From NCBI RefSeq assembly GCF_023073915.1, contig NZ_JADPKK010000012.1:186001-250000 (forward strand): a stretch of 64,000 bases of DNA, written 5' to 3'. The translations under genes were made by a program, and so were the position numbers. This DNA is from Bradyrhizobium sp. 149. GTDB taxonomy: Bacteria > Pseudomonadota > Alphaproteobacteria > Rhizobiales > Xanthobacteraceae. The notes beneath the pieces are model-generated. The model was not told the origin of the DNA. It ran no database searches and was given only the letters and a program-made list of their open reading frames with translations. Every line of letters starts with the position of its first letter. Position 1 is the first letter of the stretch. Of the stretch, positions 35,981 to 47,000 are shown one piece after another.

Positions 35981-36922
35981 ATGAACTGGCTTACCAATGT
36001 GGTCCGGCCGAAGATCCGCAACATGCTGCGGCGGGAGACGCCGGAGAATCTGTGGATCAAGTGCCCGGATTCCGGACAGCTCGTGTTCTACAAGGACGTC
36101 GAGGCCAACCAGTTCGTCATCCCCGGCTCGAACTACCACATGCGCATGAACGCGGTGGCGCGTCTGAAGTCGATTTTCGACAACGAGACCTGGTACGACG
36201 TCGCGCTGCCTGACGTCACGCCCGATCCGCTCAAGTTCCGTGACGAGAAGAAGTACGTCGACCGTATCAAGGATGCCCGCGCGCGGACCAATCTGAACGA
36301 CGCGGTCAAGGTCGGCTACGGCAAGCTCGAAGGTGCCGCCGTCGTCGTCGCCGTGCAGGATTTCGACTTCATGGGCGGTTCGCTCGGCATGGCCGCGGGC
36401 GAGGCTCTCGTGCGCGGACTGGAGCTTGCGGTCGAGAAGAAGTCGCCGTTCATCGTGTTCGCCGCCAGTGGCGGCGCGCGGATGCAGGAAGGCATCTTGT
36501 CGCTGATGCAGATGCCGCGCACCACGGTCGGTGTGCAGATGCTGCGCGAGGCAAAGCAGCCCTACATCGTCGTGCTGACCAACCCGACCACCGGCGGCGT
36601 CACCGCGTCCTATGCGATGCTCGGTGACGTGCAGATCGCCGAACCCGGCGCGCTGATCGGTTTTGCCGGCGCGCGCGTGATCGAGCAGACCATTCGCGAA
36701 AAACTCCCCGAGGGTTTTCAGCGCGCCGAATATCTCAAGGAGCACGGCATGGTCGACATGGTCGTGCATCGCCACGAATTGCGCCCGACCCTGGCGCGGC
36801 TCTGTCGGCTGTTGACCAGGGCGCCGGCGCATGAGACCGCCTCGAAACCGGTGCAGCCGGTCGTGAGCCCGGCGCAGATTGTATCGGCTCCTGAGACGGC
36901 GCCGGCCGCGCCGCACGCGTGA
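35981..36922 (+). CDS. accD: Acetyl-CoA carboxylase carboxyltransferase subunit beta (zinc ribbon degenerate)
   Basis: 313 aa carboxyltransferase half that moves the carboxyl from biotin to acetyl-CoA with AccA. The crotonase fold is intact: [35 protein letters not shown] and [17 protein letters not shown]. The N-terminal zinc ribbon, four Cys in E. coli, keeps only one: [12 protein letters not shown] (Cys28) and [11 protein letters not shown] where the second pair should be. The C-terminal 35 residues are Pro/Ala-rich. It lies after trpA and its stop overlaps the folC GTG start by 4 nt. Confidence 0.95.
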   Translation: MNWLTNVVRPKIRNMLRRETPENLWIKCPDSGQLVFYKDVEANQFVIPGSNYHMRMNAVARLKSIFDNETWYDVALPDVTPDPLKFRDEKKYVDRIKDARARTNLNDAVKVGYGKLEGAAVVVAVQDFDFMGGSLGMAAGEALVRGLELAVEKKSPFIVFAASGGARMQEGILSLMQMPRTTVGVQMLREAKQPYIVVLTNPTTGGVTASYAMLGDVQIAEPGALIGFAGARVIEQTIREKLPEGFQRAEYLKEHGMVDMVVHRHELRPTLARLCRLLTRAPAHETASKPVQPVVSPAQIVSAPETAPAAPHA

Positions 36923-38262
36923 ACGCTTCCTCTGACAGCGCAAAGCCGTCGCTCGGCGAATTGATCGGGCGGCTGTCGGCCCTGCATCAGAAGCGCATCG
37001 ATCTCGGGCTGGAGCGGATGCATCGTCTGCTCGAGCGGCTCGGTCATCCCGAGCGCAAGCTGCCGCCGGTGATCCATATCGCCGGCACTAACGGCAAGGG
37101 CTCGACGCTCGCTTATCTGCGCGCGACGCTGGAGGCCGCGGGCCTGCGCGTCCACGCCTACACGTCGCCCTATCTCGTCCGCATCAACGAATGTTTCCGG
37201 CTCGGCCGCGTCAGTGGCGGCGTGCTGGTCGGTGACGACGAGCTGCGTGCGGCGCTGGAAGAGGTCGAGCGTGTCAATGCCGGCGAGGCGGCAACCGTGT
37301 TCGAACTCAAGACGGCGGCTGCGTTTCACCTGTTCGCGCAGAACCCGGCCGATGTGGTTCTGCTGGAGGTCGGCCTTGGTGGCCGGCTTGATTCAACCAA
37401 CGTGGTCGATACACCAGCGGCCTGCGTGATCACGCCCGTCAGCATGGACCACATGGACTTTCTGGGCGACACGCTGACGTCGATCGCGGGCGAAAAGGCC
37501 GCGATCATCAAGCGCGGCGTACCCGTCATCTGCGCCGAACAGCCGGGCGAAGCGATGGCGGTGATCGAGGCGCAGGCCAAGCGCATGCGCGCGCCGTTGT
37601 TCGCCGCAGGTGAGAGCTGGCATGTCAATGTCGAGCGCGGGCGGCTGGTCTATTCCGATGAGCGCGGCTTGATGGATCTCACGGCGCCGCGCCTGTTCGG
37701 CCGCCACCAGTTCGACAATGCCGGCCTCGCGATCGCGACGCTGCGAGCCACCAACGCCTTCAAGATCAACCAGGCGGCGTTCGAGGCCGGGATCGTCGGC
37801 GCGGAATGGCCGGCGCGGATGCAGCGCATCGCTTCGGGCGAGCTGCTCTCCTGGGGGCCGCAGGGATCGGAGATCTGGCTCGACGGCGGCCACAATGCGG
37901 AAGGCGGCCGTGTCGCGGCGGCCGCGCTCGGCGATCTCGAGGAGCGGGTGTCGCGGCCGCTGGTCGTCATCGCAGGCATGATGGCCAACAAGGACGCGCA
38001 GGGTTTTCTCGCCAACTTCGCCGGTCTGACCCGTCACATCATCGCGGTGCCGATTCCCGACACCGACAACGCGATGCCGGTCGACCGCCTCGCGGATGCC
38101 GCCCGCAGCCTCGGCATGCGCGTCGAGCCCGCGCCCGGCATCGAGGCCGCACTGCGCGCCTTGGCGAAGCTCGCCTACGAAGTGCCGCCGCGCATCCTGA
38201 TCACCGGCTCGCTCTATCTCGCCGGCCACGTGCTCGCCCTCAACGGCACGCCTCCTGCATAA
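36919..38262 (+). CDS. folC: Bifunctional dihydrofolate synthase / folylpolyglutamate synthase
   Basis: 447 aa Mur-ligase-family enzyme adding glutamate to dihydropteroate and folates. The P-loop is [15 protein letters not shown], the second ATP site [17 protein letters not shown], and the C-terminal part holds [11 protein letters not shown]. The start is GTG 36919 within the accD stop (GTGA). The accD-folC pairing is common in proteobacteria. The following gene starts 17 bp after the stop. Confidence 0.95.
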   Translation: MNASSDSAKPSLGELIGRLSALHQKRIDLGLERMHRLLERLGHPERKLPPVIHIAGTNGKGSTLAYLRATLEAAGLRVHAYTSPYLVRINECFRLGRVSGGVLVGDDELRAALEEVERVNAGEAATVFELKTAAAFHLFAQNPADVVLLEVGLGGRLDSTNVVDTPAACVITPVSMDHMDFLGDTLTSIAGEKAAIIKRGVPVICAEQPGEAMAVIEAQAKRMRAPLFAAGESWHVNVERGRLVYSDERGLMDLTAPRLFGRHQFDNAGLAIATLRATNAFKINQAAFEAGIVGAEWPARMQRIASGELLSWGPQGSEIWLDGGHNAEGGRVAAAALGDLEERVSRPLVVIAGMMANKDAQGFLANFAGLTRHIIAVPIPDTDNAMPVDRLADAARSLGMRVEPAPGIEAALRALAKLAYEVPPRILITGSLYLAGHVLALNGTPPA

Positions 38263-38279
38263 GGGCTAGGGTGACCAAC

Positions 38280-39020
38280 ATGCGTTTTGCCGCGATTGCC
38301 GACGTTCACGGAAACAATCTCGCGCTGGAAGCTGTGCTCGCCGACATCCGCGCGCAAGGCGTCGCCGACATCGTCAATCTCGGCGACATGCTGAGCGGTC
38401 CGCTCGATGCGCGCCGCACGATCGAGATCCTGATGAAGCTCGAGGCCGTGCACGTGCTCGGCAATCACGACCGCTATCTGCTCGACCGTCCGCCGGAGAA
38501 GATGGGCGCGTGGGATCGTCCCGCCCATGCGCAACTCGATGCTGCGCAACTCGACTGGCTGCGCGCGCAACCGATGACGCGGGTCTTTCGCGATCAGGTG
38601 TTCCTCTGCCACGCGACGCCCGACAATGACGAAGTCTATTGGCTCGACACCGTGCATCCCGATGGCGCGGTGGCGCTGTCGCCCCTCGATCGCATCGAGC
38701 AATTTGCGCAAGGCATCACGCAATCGCTGATCCTGTGCGCCCACACCCATCTCGCCCGTGCGGTGCGACTTCGCGACGGTCGGCTGATCGTCAATCCCGG
38801 CAGCGTCGGCGGCCCCGGCTATCGTGACAAGCATCCGTTCCCGCATGTGGTGGAGGCTGGCACGCCGCACGCGCGCTATGCGATCCTCGAGCTAGCCGAT
38901 GGTGCCTGGCAGGCCACGTTCCGCCACGTCGTCTACGATCATGAGGAGATGGCCGCGCTCGCGCGCCGCAACGGCCAACCGGAGTTGGCAAACGCGCTGG
39001 CGACGGGATGGATTGCCTAG
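38280..39020 (+). CDS. Metallophosphoesterase (calcineurin-like, YfcE/MJ0936 type)
   Basis: 246 aa. The two-metal motifs are complete: DVHGNNLALEAVL (DxH), NLGDMLSGPLD (GD), LGNHDRYLLD (GNHD), LCHATPDND and CAHTHLARAV (GHxH). Closest to small phosphodiesterases such as YfcE; the substrate is unknown. An upstream GTG 38271 is possible, but AGGG sits where the ATG 38280 needs a Shine-Dalgarno, so ATG is preferred. It lies 17 bp after folC on the same strand and probably belongs to the same transcript; convergent with the ligase gene. Confidence 0.88.
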   Translation: MRFAAIADVHGNNLALEAVLADIRAQGVADIVNLGDMLSGPLDARRTIEILMKLEAVHVLGNHDRYLLDRPPEKMGAWDRPAHAQLDAAQLDWLRAQPMTRVFRDQVFLCHATPDNDEVYWLDTVHPDGAVALSPLDRIEQFAQGITQSLILCAHTHLARAVRLRDGRLIVNPGSVGGPGYRDKHPFPHVVEAGTPHARYAILELADGAWQATFRHVVYDHEEMAALARRNGQPELANALATGWIA

Positions 39021-39029
39021 CGGCTACGG

Positions 39030-40118
39030 CTACATCTGTTTCAACATCTTCATCGGGTCGGCCACTTTCTGCTTCAACTGCTCGAAGCTGCATTGCCGCG
39101 GTGCCTTGTCAGGGCGCCAGCGCAGGATCGAGGTGCCGTGGCGGAAGCGCTCACCGCTGAAATGATCATAGCAGACCTCGATCACCAGCTTCGGCTTGAG
39201 CGGACACCATTTTGCCGACCGCTCGGTCGACCAGCGACTCGGCCCGCCCGGCGCGTTGCCGGTGAAGCCCGGTTCGCCGATCAGCGCCTCCAGCCGATCG
39301 GTCAGATCAGGTTTTTCCGTCGCCTTGATCGCCGAGGTGAAGCCGACATGATGCAGCAGACCTTCGTCATCGTAGAGCCCGAGCAGCAGCGAGCCGACCA
39401 CGCTGCGGCCGGAGAGCTTGTTGGTGGCATAGCGGAAACCGCCGACCACGCAATCGGCGCTGCGAAATTTCTTGATCTTCTGCATGCCGTCGCGATTTCC
39501 GGCCTGATAGGGTAGGTCGCTGCGCTTGGCGATAACGCCGTCCGAGCCGCCGCCGGATTGCGCCAGCCATTTTTTCGCAATGGCGTAGCTCGTTGTCGCC
39601 GGGGAGAGGCGGAAGATGCTGCCTTTCAGATTGGCTTTGGCAAACGCTTCCAGCGCCTGCCGCCGCTCGCTCAGCGGCTGCTCGGCAAGCTGCTTCTCCC
39701 TGGCCGTCGCGAGCAGATCGAAGGCGAGATAAAGCGCCGGCGTTTCCTGAGAGAGCTTGTTCACGCGGCTTGAAGCGGGGTGAATACGTTGCAGCAGCGC
39801 GTCGAAAGAAAAGCCCTTGCCGTGCGGCACGACGATCTCGCCGTCGAGCGTGAAGCGGTCCGCCTTCAGCTTCAGCGCCGCGCCGACGATCTCGGGGAAA
39901 TAGCGGGCGAGGTCCTCGCCGGATTTCGAGCGCAGATCGACGCTGCTGCCGTTGCGCGACAGCAGGCAGCGGAAGCCATCCCATTTCGGCTCGTACTGCC
40001 ACTCCTTGCCGCGCGGGATCGCGTCGACCGAGCGCGCCTCCATGGCCACCAGAGAGGTCGATTTTCGCGCGCGCTTTGCGGGGGGAGGCACGGCTGGGAC
40101 TCGTCTTACGCTGGACAT
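39030..40118 (-). CDS. ATP-dependent DNA ligase, LigD-ligase/LigC-like
   Basis: 362 aa stand-alone ligase. The adenylated lysine is Lys45 in EPKWDGFRCLLS, followed by LDGEIVV, FDLLATAREK, DGVIAKRSDLPYQAG and KIKKFRSADCVVGGFRY; the OB-fold domain continues to KLVIEVCYDHFSGERFRHG. It corresponds to the ligase domain of non-homologous end-joining LigD, but without the polymerase and phosphoesterase domains, as in rhizobial LigC/LigD2 proteins. No Ku gene is in the window. Such ligases may serve repair in stationary phase or on plasmids. Convergent with the phosphoesterase gene (9 bp apart). Confidence 0.88.
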   Translation of the reverse strand: MSSVRRVPAVPPPAKRARKSTSLVAMEARSVDAIPRGKEWQYEPKWDGFRCLLSRNGSSVDLRSKSGEDLARYFPEIVGAALKLKADRFTLDGEIVVPHGKGFSFDALLQRIHPASSRVNKLSQETPALYLAFDLLATAREKQLAEQPLSERRQALEAFAKANLKGSIFRLSPATTSYAIAKKWLAQSGGGSDGVIAKRSDLPYQAGNRDGMQKIKKFRSADCVVGGFRYATNKLSGRSVVGSLLLGLYDDEGLLHHVGFTSAIKATEKPDLTDRLEALIGEPGFTGNAPGGPSRWSTERSAKWCPLKPKLVIEVCYDHFSGERFRHGTSILRWRPDKAPRQCSFEQLKQKVADPMKMLKQM

Positions 40119-40132
40119 GCCTCATCAACGCA

Positions 40133-40158
40133 AAACGGCCGGCTTTCGCCGGCCGTTT
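40133..40158. terminator. Bidirectional terminator between trxA and the DNA ligase gene
   Basis: A perfect 11-bp stem AAACGGCCGGC-TTTC-GCCGGCCGTTT. It starts 25 bp past the trxA stop on the minus strand and is followed there by TTGCG. Confidence 0.85.
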
Positions 40159-40183
40159 CAAAAATAAACTCGTGCGAGCCAGC

Positions 40184-40504
40184 TCAGACCGCGGAGGTGA
40201 TCCACTGCTGCAGCTTCGCCTTCGGCGCCGCGCCGACTTGACGGGAGGCCATCTCGCCGCCCTTGAAGATCATCAGGGTCGGGATCGACATCACGCCATA
40301 CTTGGACGCGGTCTTCGGGCTCTCGTCGACGTTGAGCTTCACGATCTTCACCTTGTCGCCCATGGCGCCGGCGATCTCGTCGAGCGCGGGTGCGATCATG
40401 CGGCAGGGGCCGCACCATTCGGCCCAGAAATCGACGACCACGGGGCCGTTTGCCTTGAGCACTTCGGCTTCGAAATCAGTGTCAGAAACCTTACCAACGG
40501 CCAT
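40184..40504 (-). CDS. trxA: Thioredoxin 1
   Basis: 106 aa thioredoxin with the active-site [16 protein letters not shown] (Cys33/Cys36) and the cis-Pro in [14 protein letters not shown]. It reduces disulfides in cytoplasmic enzymes such as ribonucleotide reductase. It lies 62 bp after addA on the same strand, in the conserved addB-addA-trxA order, and ends at a strong hairpin terminator. Confidence 0.97.
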   Translation of the reverse strand: MAVGKVSDTDFEAEVLKANGPVVVDFWAEWCGPCRMIAPALDEIAGAMGDKVKIVKLNVDESPKTASKYGVMSIPTLMIFKGGEMASRQVGAAPKAKLQQWITSAV

Positions 40505-40566
40505 GGGAGTACCTCGTACCTGAGAGAACGGCGCGACGGGAATCGCGCCAAGATCATGGCGTCAAC

Positions 40567-43500
40567 CTATGAATGGCTCCTTGCCGGGTCAAGGACGCTC
40601 ACGCCGAGATGAAGGGATGCCAGCGCCGCGTCCAGCGCGGGAGCCGAAATCTCCATATATTCAAGGGCCTCGGTCCAGAGCAGAACGGCGCGGACAGGCT
40701 TTTGGGGATAAAGCCTCGATAGCACCGCCCGGTACAGCGCAAGCTGCCGGACATAAGCGGCGGGCGCCGCACCGACGCTCCCGGGGGCCGCCTGATTGGT
40801 CTTGAAATCGACGATCAGGACCTCATCCGGGCGAACCACCAGCCGGTCGATCTGGCCGGACACCAGCGCGGGGGCGCGGCCCGGCCGCTCCAGCCTGCCG
40901 ACGATCGCGACCTCCGCCCGGCTGCCGGCGGCAAACACCGGCGCGAATCGTGGCTCGGCGATCAAGGCGAGCACCTTGTCGGCCAGCGCGGCGCGGTCGG
41001 CCTCCGCCCAGTCCGCGGCGTTGCGTGCCATGAAGCCGAGCGCGGCCTCGCGCCGGCGCTCAACGGCGATGTCGGGCAGGGATTGCAGCAGCCGGTGCAC
41101 CAGCGTGCCGCGTTGCAGCGCCAACGCGCGGGACCGCACTGATTCGCCTGACAGCACCGGGCGGCCCTCCCCGGACGGCTGGCCGGAGGGACGCAACGGA
41201 TCGTCGTCGACCGTCTCGTGCGGCGCCGGCGTCCGCAGCCAGTCCGGGAGTGCGGTCGCCTGGTCCAACGAAGCCGCGGGCGTGCCTAGCGCCACGACAT
41301 CCTCCGGACGGGAGAAGCGCGTCACCTTGCCGAGCGGCGTCTCGATTGTCTCTTTCGACAGGCTCGAGCCCGCGAGCCCGGTGTCGACCAGGTCGTACCA
41401 GCTCAGCTTGCGGACTACCTTCCTGTTACCGGGCATGCAGCCGCCGACGATCAGCCGGTCGGCCGCGCGTGTCATCGCCACGTACAGCAGGCGGCGGTAC
41501 TCGTCCTCGGTCTCCTCGAGCATCGCGTTGCGTGCGTCGGCGACGGGCTTGGGATCATCCGCCTTGCGTCCGGCCCAGACTACGACCTCGCCGCCATTGC
41601 CGCGCGGGACGTGGATCAGTTGCAGCCGTTGGCTGTCGGAGGGCGAAGAGGTCGTATCGACCATGAACACGACCGAGGCCTCCAAGCCCTTGGCGCCGTG
41701 CACGGTCATCACCCGCACCTCGTCGCGCGAGATCTCCATGTCGCGCTTCACCTCGGTGTCGGCCGAGCGCAGCCAGGCCATGAAACCTTGCAGCGAGGCC
41801 GGCGCCTTGCGCTCGTAGTTCAGCGCCAGCTCCAGAAATTCGTCGAGGGCGTCGTTGGCCTCGTGGCCGAGCCGGCGCAGCATGCGCGCCCGTCCGCCGT
41901 CGCCGCCGAGCAGCCAGGCGTAAAAGGCGAACGGCGTTTCCTCGCGCGCACGCATCTCGCAGGCTTCGAGCCGTCGCAATGCCGCAGCGAACTTCTCGCT
42001 TGTGCCCGCATGTTCGCCGAGCGCGCGGCGCAGCGATCCCTTGCGATCCCAGGCAAGCTGGAACAGGTCGTCGTCATCGAGTCCGAACAGCGGGCTCTTC
42101 AACGCGACCGCAAGCGCGAGATCGTCCTGCGGCAACAGCAGCGCATCGGCAAGGTTCATCAGGTCGATGATCGCGATGTGCTCGGTGAGCTTCAGCCGGT
42201 CGGCGCCAGCGACCGGAACGTTGGCGTGCTTCAGCGCCTGGATCACGGCATCGAACGCATTGCCGCGCCGGCGCACCAGGATCAGCATGTCGCCGTAGCG
42301 CAGCGGACGCCGCTCGCCCTCGTGGCCCGTCAGCGTGCCGCTCTCGACCAGCCGCTTGATCTCGGTCTGGATCCGGCGCGCGAGCTTGACCTCGGGGCTG
42401 GTGGCGGCGACGCCGTCGAACGGCGCGCGCCAGCCCTCGATCTCCTGCCTTTCGTCGGCTTCCGCAAGGTCCCACAACTCGATCACGCTCGGGCCAGCAT
42501 CGCCGAGCGCATTGTGCAGGGGATGGCCGGTCTCGACCGAATGGATGCTCTTGTAGATCGCGGGCTCGCGGAAGACGTGGTCAACCGAATGCAGGATCGC
42601 GGCGCCGGAGCGGAACGAATAGGTGAAGGCAACCGGATCGAATTTCAGCCCGGCCGCCGTGAACTTGCGGTGCAGCTCGCGCCGGCGTGCATCGAACTCT
42701 CGGGGCTGAGCACCCTGAAAGGAGAAAATCGATTGCTTCTCGTCGCCGACCGCGAAGACGGTGCGGTTGAGCCCTTCGCGCGCGCCTTCGCCGGCGGTGA
42801 ACTCCGAGATGATGTGCGCGACGATGTCCCATTGCCGCGGACTGGTGTCCTGGGCTTCGTCGATCAGCACGTGATCGACGCCGCGATCGAGCTTGTAATG
42901 CACCCAGCCCGAGGAAACGCGGTCCAGCATCGCCAGCGTCTTGTCGATGAGGTCGTCATAGTCGAGCAGCCCGCGCTCCTGCTTCTCGCGGCGGTAGTTC
43001 GCGGCAGCCGCGGTCGCGATATGCAGCAGGGCGGCGGTGCGATCGCGCGTGGTGATTGCGCGGCGCGTCTCGATCAATCCGCTGACGCGCTGTGCCTCGT
43101 TCTCGAACAGGCGAGCGACGGACGGGTTGTGATCGCAAAACTTTTTGGTCAGCACCGCCTTGCGCGGCAGCTTTTCGTCGGTGAGGAAAACGCAGAGATA
43201 GGCATCGACTTGCGCGCTGCCCGAAAAAACTTTTGCCTCGCGAAGCCGGCTGGCCTGGTCGTTGTCGGACTTACTGCCGTCCTCCAGCGCAAGGGCAATG
43301 TCGTCCCAACGCGATCGCGGCAGGAACGGACCGTCGAGAATCTCCGTCTCGACGTCCTCAATGCGATCGCTCGCGTCCACTCCCAGCGCGGCTGCCATCT
43401 GCGTGACGGCAAGCTCAGCGCTGCCGGCCTCATCGGTCCAGGCCATGAAGTGGTCGCGGCTCAGACAGGCCTCGCGCACCACCTCCTTGAAGGTGACGTC

Positions 43501-44076
43501 GGCGGCGCTCGCCATCGCAGTCAGCAGCGCCCGGCCGGTAACGCTGTCAGGGTCGCGCGCGGCCTCCAGCAGCACCTTCAGATTGGCGCGCTCCATCATG
43601 TCGGTCTGGTCGCGCTCGTCGATCACGGCGAAGCGCGCCGGAACGTTGGCCTCGAACGGAAACTGCTGGAGCAGGCGGGTGCACAGCGCGTGGATGGTCT
43701 GCACCTTCAGCCCGCCCGGCGTCTCCAGCGCACAGGCGAACAGCTTTCGTGCTTCTCGCCGCAATTTTCGATCGGGATGGGGGATGCCGACCGCCTTGAT
43801 CGCTGCATCGAGCGCGGTGTCGTCCAGCGTCACCCAATGGCCAAGCGTGGTGAACACGCGCTCGGCCATATTGGCGGCAGCCGCCTTGGTGAAGGTGATG
43901 CAGAGGATCTTTTCCGGCGGCACGCCCGAGAGCAGCAGGCGGATCACCCGTTGCACCAGCACATGCGTCTTGCCCGAACCGGCATTGGCCGAAACGAAGG
44001 CCGATGCGGTCGGGTCCGATGCGCGCGCTTGCCTGGCGCGCACCTCATCCGGGATGGGGCGCGGTGCCTTCACCAT
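40567..44076 (-). CDS. addA: Double-strand break repair helicase/nuclease AddA
   Basis: 1169 aa UvrD-type helicase plus nuclease. Walker A is SANAGSGKTHVLVQRV, motif II LIDEAQDTSPRQWDI, motif Ia ILCITFTKAAAANMAERV, and motif VI VAMTRAADRLIV; the C-terminal RecB-like nuclease has IVDFKTNQ with flanking acidic residues. With AddB it resects DNA ends and loads RecA for recombination. ATG 44076 overlaps the addB stop (ATGGTGA). Together with addB it forms the alphaproteobacterial AddAB pair. Confidence 0.96.
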   Translation of the reverse strand: MVKAPRPIPDEVRARQARASDPTASAFVSANAGSGKTHVLVQRVIRLLLSGVPPEKILCITFTKAAAANMAERVFTTLGHWVTLDDTALDAAIKAVGIPHPDRKLRREARKLFACALETPGGLKVQTIHALCTRLLQQFPFEANVPARFAVIDERDQTDMMERANLKVLLEAARDPDSVTGRALLTAMASAADVTFKEVVREACLSRDHFMAWTDEAGSAELAVTQMAAALGVDASDRIEDVETEILDGPFLPRSRWDDIALALEDGSKSDNDQASRLREAKVFSGSAQVDAYLCVFLTDEKLPRKAVLTKKFCDHNPSVARLFENEAQRVSGLIETRRAITTRDRTAALLHIATAAAANYRREKQERGLLDYDDLIDKTLAMLDRVSSGWVHYKLDRGVDHVLIDEAQDTSPRQWDIVAHIISEFTAGEGAREGLNRTVFAVGDEKQSIFSFQGAQPREFDARRRELHRKFTAAGLKFDPVAFTYSFRSGAAILHSVDHVFREPAIYKSIHSVETGHPLHNALGDAGPSVIELWDLAEADERQEIEGWRAPFDGVAATSPEVKLARRIQTEIKRLVESGTLTGHEGERRPLRYGDMLILVRRRGNAFDAVIQALKHANVPVAGADRLKLTEHIAIIDLMNLADALLLPQDDLALAVALKSPLFGLDDDDLFQLAWDRKGSLRRALGEHAGTSEKFAAALRRLEACEMRAREETPFAFYAWLLGGDGGRARMLRRLGHEANDALDEFLELALNYERKAPASLQGFMAWLRSADTEVKRDMEISRDEVRVMTVHGAKGLEASVVFMVDTTSSPSDSQRLQLIHVPRGNGGEVVVWAGRKADDPKPVADARNAMLEETEDEYRRLLYVAMTRAADRLIVGGCMPGNRKVVRKLSWYDLVDTGLAGSSLSKETIETPLGKVTRFSRPEDVVALGTPAASLDQATALPDWLRTPAPHETVDDDPLRPSGQPSGEGRPVLSGESVRSRALALQRGTLVHRLLQSLPDIAVERRREAALGFMARNAADWAEADRAALADKVLALIAEPRFAPVFAAGSRAEVAIVGRLERPGRAPALVSGQIDRLVVRPDEVLIVDFKTNQAAPGSVGAAPAAYVRQLALYRAVLSRLYPQKPVRAVLLWTEALEYMEISAPALDAALASLHLGVSVLDPARSHS

Positions 44077-47000
44077 TCCTCGATCCCCAATCCGCCGGCC
44101 GCGGACCATTCCTTGATCCGGGCGAGGTCGTCATAAGTGCCGTAGCGGTTGGTCCACATCGGCAGGTTCAAGGAGGTATAGGGCTGGTTCTCGTCCTCGA
44201 AGGCGCGGATCAGCGCCTCGAGCTTGGCGCGGGCCTCAGCGGCCGCCGTGTCCGGCGGCTGCGGCTCGTCGCCTTGCCTAAACTTGAGCTCGAGAATGCG
44301 TTCTTCGCCTGGCGGATTGTTGCCGCTCAGACGAACATAGACGAGCTGGTTCACGGACGCGCCGGCGTCGATATCGGGGAAACCGCCCTCGCGCAGGATC
44401 GCGGCTTCCAGCGTGAGCTGCGGCGACAGGCCCATGCGGACCTGTTTGCCGGTCGGTGGCTGGCCGGTCTTGTAGTCGAGGATGGCGTAGCCGCCGCCCT
44501 GCCGGCGTTCGATGCGGTCGGCGCGGGCGGAGAGACGGAAGCTGCGCCCATGGTCGAGCGGGATCGATATCTCGCCGCGGGTTTCCGCGGTGATCGCCTC
44601 GATCACGCCGCGCCGCGCCGTCTCCCATTCGCCGAACCAGCGCGCGATGCGCTGGAAGCGCGGCCACCACAGCGCCCGCGCCTCGGGTCGCTCCATAAGC
44701 GGCTCAAAATATTTCTCGCCGATCGCGCGCAGCACGCGCGCGGGATCATCGGGCAGATTCGTGGCGTAGCGCTCGGTGAACTCGCCGAGCGCATCGTGGA
44801 TGGCCGAGCCGCGGTCGGCGGCCGACAGCGGCATGTCGACCGGGTCGAGCGCGTCCAGCCGCAGAATGTGTTTTGCGTAAATGGTGTAGGGATCGCGCAG
44901 CCAGTCCTCGATCGAGGTCACGGACATCCTGAGCGGCCGGGTCGCGCGTGGCGGTCGCGGCTCGGGCTGTTTGATCGGCCTGACCTGGTCGGGCTGGTCC
45001 AGTGCGGCTGCGAACTGCACGTACTTTTCGCCTGCGCGAATTGCTGCCTTCCAGTGCGCATCGCCCGCGACCGCCTCCAGCCGGTGCAGGAAGCGCGAGG
45101 CGACCGCCGGCGCGCCACCGGCCTTGGCGGAATGGGTGAGGATGACCTCGTCGCCGCCGAGCAGTTGCGCAAAATCATGCGCGGAGAGGCCGATACGGCG
45201 TTCCGGCAGATCGAGGCCGAGCTGGTGCCGCATCGGTCGGCTCAGCCACGGATCGATCCGCGGCGCCGGCGGCCAGACGCCCTCGATCAGCCCGCCGACG
45301 ATGATTCGGTCGGCCTGCATCAGGCGTGATTCCAGCGGGCCGTAGATCTGGAGCCGTGCGCCCGGTCTGTCTCGTCGCCGCACCGCGCGATCGCTGAACG
45401 CGGTCTGGAACACGTCTGCGTAGTCGGGCAGCGTGACCATCAGTCCGCTGGTGGTGCCGCCGCGCAGGAGGTCGTCGAAGGCGCTCGCGAGCGCAAGGCC
45501 CTCGCGCTCCTCGAACGCCAGCGGGATCCCCTGCTCGTCGCGCGACAGCTCGATCATGATCTCGCGATGCCGATAAGCGAGTTCGGCGAAGTCAAACGGT
45601 TTCGATGACGCCAGGCTCTCGATCGGCGCCAACGCTTGTCGCAAGCCATCGATCAGCGCCTGAATGCGATCGAGGTCTTCCGCTTTGAGACGTGCGCGCG
45701 GCTCGGCCCTATGCAGTGCGGAGACCTCGCTGCGCCACAGCTTTGCCAGCTCCTCGCGAAAGCGATTGAATTCGCGCAGCAGCCCGGCGGTGCCTGCAGG
45801 CGGGCGCGTGCCGCGCAACAGGGCGAGCTCCAGGCCCTCGATCGCTGTCTTCCATGCGCCGGGCACCCGACCGAGCCGGCACAGCGGATGTTTCAGCATC
45901 GCCAGCAGCGTCGGCGGCTCCAATCCCCTGGTCGCAGCCTCTGCCGTCAGTCGCGCAAAGACGCCGGCGGACGTGTCCATCAAGACGTCGCCGCCGGAAT
46001 CGTCGAACGCAAGATCCCACCGGGTCAGCGCGGCCATCACCCGACGCGCCAGTGCGCGATCGGGCGTGACAAGCGCCGCGGATTTGTCGAGATGCCGCGC
46101 CTCGCGCATCGCGATCGCGATCGCGAGCGCCTCCATCTCGGGATTGGGGGCTTCGACAACTGCGAGGTTCTTCATGCCGCCGGCGATCTTCGCGGCCACA
46201 TCCGGCTGCTTCAGCCGGTCGTGCCAGATCTCGGTCTTGACCGATGGCCGCATCGATTCGGAGGCGAGCAGGTCGCGGCCGCCTTCCGCCGGAGGCTGGA
46301 GGATATCGACGTCGCTGCGCTTGATGCCAAAGCGATCCAGCAGCGCGTGCATCGCATATTGCGGATGGTTCGAGACCGGATGCTCCGCGAACGTGCCGAG
46401 CGAGTCGCGTACGCCGCCGATGCTGCGCCAGGCATCGTCGTCGAGATCAGTGTCGAGGCCGGGCAGCACCACGGCGCCATGCGGCAGCGAGGCGACTGCA
46501 TGGAGAAATCTTGCCGTGGCCGGCATCGAGCCGGTCGAACCGGCCGCGATCACGGGGCCATGGTGATGCGCGGTCAGCCGCTTGGCTTCGGCATCGATCA
46601 GGAGGTCGCGGCGGGCAGCGGGCTCGATGCGTTTGATTTCGGCGAGGTGACCGGGCCAGGCGATGCGCGCGATGCGCAAAAATTCAAGCGAGTGCTGCCA
46701 GTATCGGTCGAGCATATCAGGCACGAGGCCATCGAGCGCGCTCCAGTCGACGCCGCGCGTGACCATGTCGTCGATCAGCCGCGCGAGATCGGACGCCAGC
46801 GCCAGCGTCGAGGCGGGGCCTCCGACGACCAGCGGAGACAGCACCGGGCCCTTGGCCCATGCCGCGACCAGCTGCGCCAGCGTCAGCCGCCGTTCGAGTT
46901 CGCCGAGCCGCGGCGGAATATCGAGCGGCGTTGCGCCCGAAAATTGTTCGCCTTCATCGGCGAAAGCGAGCTCATCCTCGTCGATGTCGCCGAGCGCGAC

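Noticed and set aside
41611..44136. Very long plus-strand open frame (841 codons) over addA
   Set aside because: It is the reverse frame of addA, with no domain of its own, as expected in GC-rich DNA.
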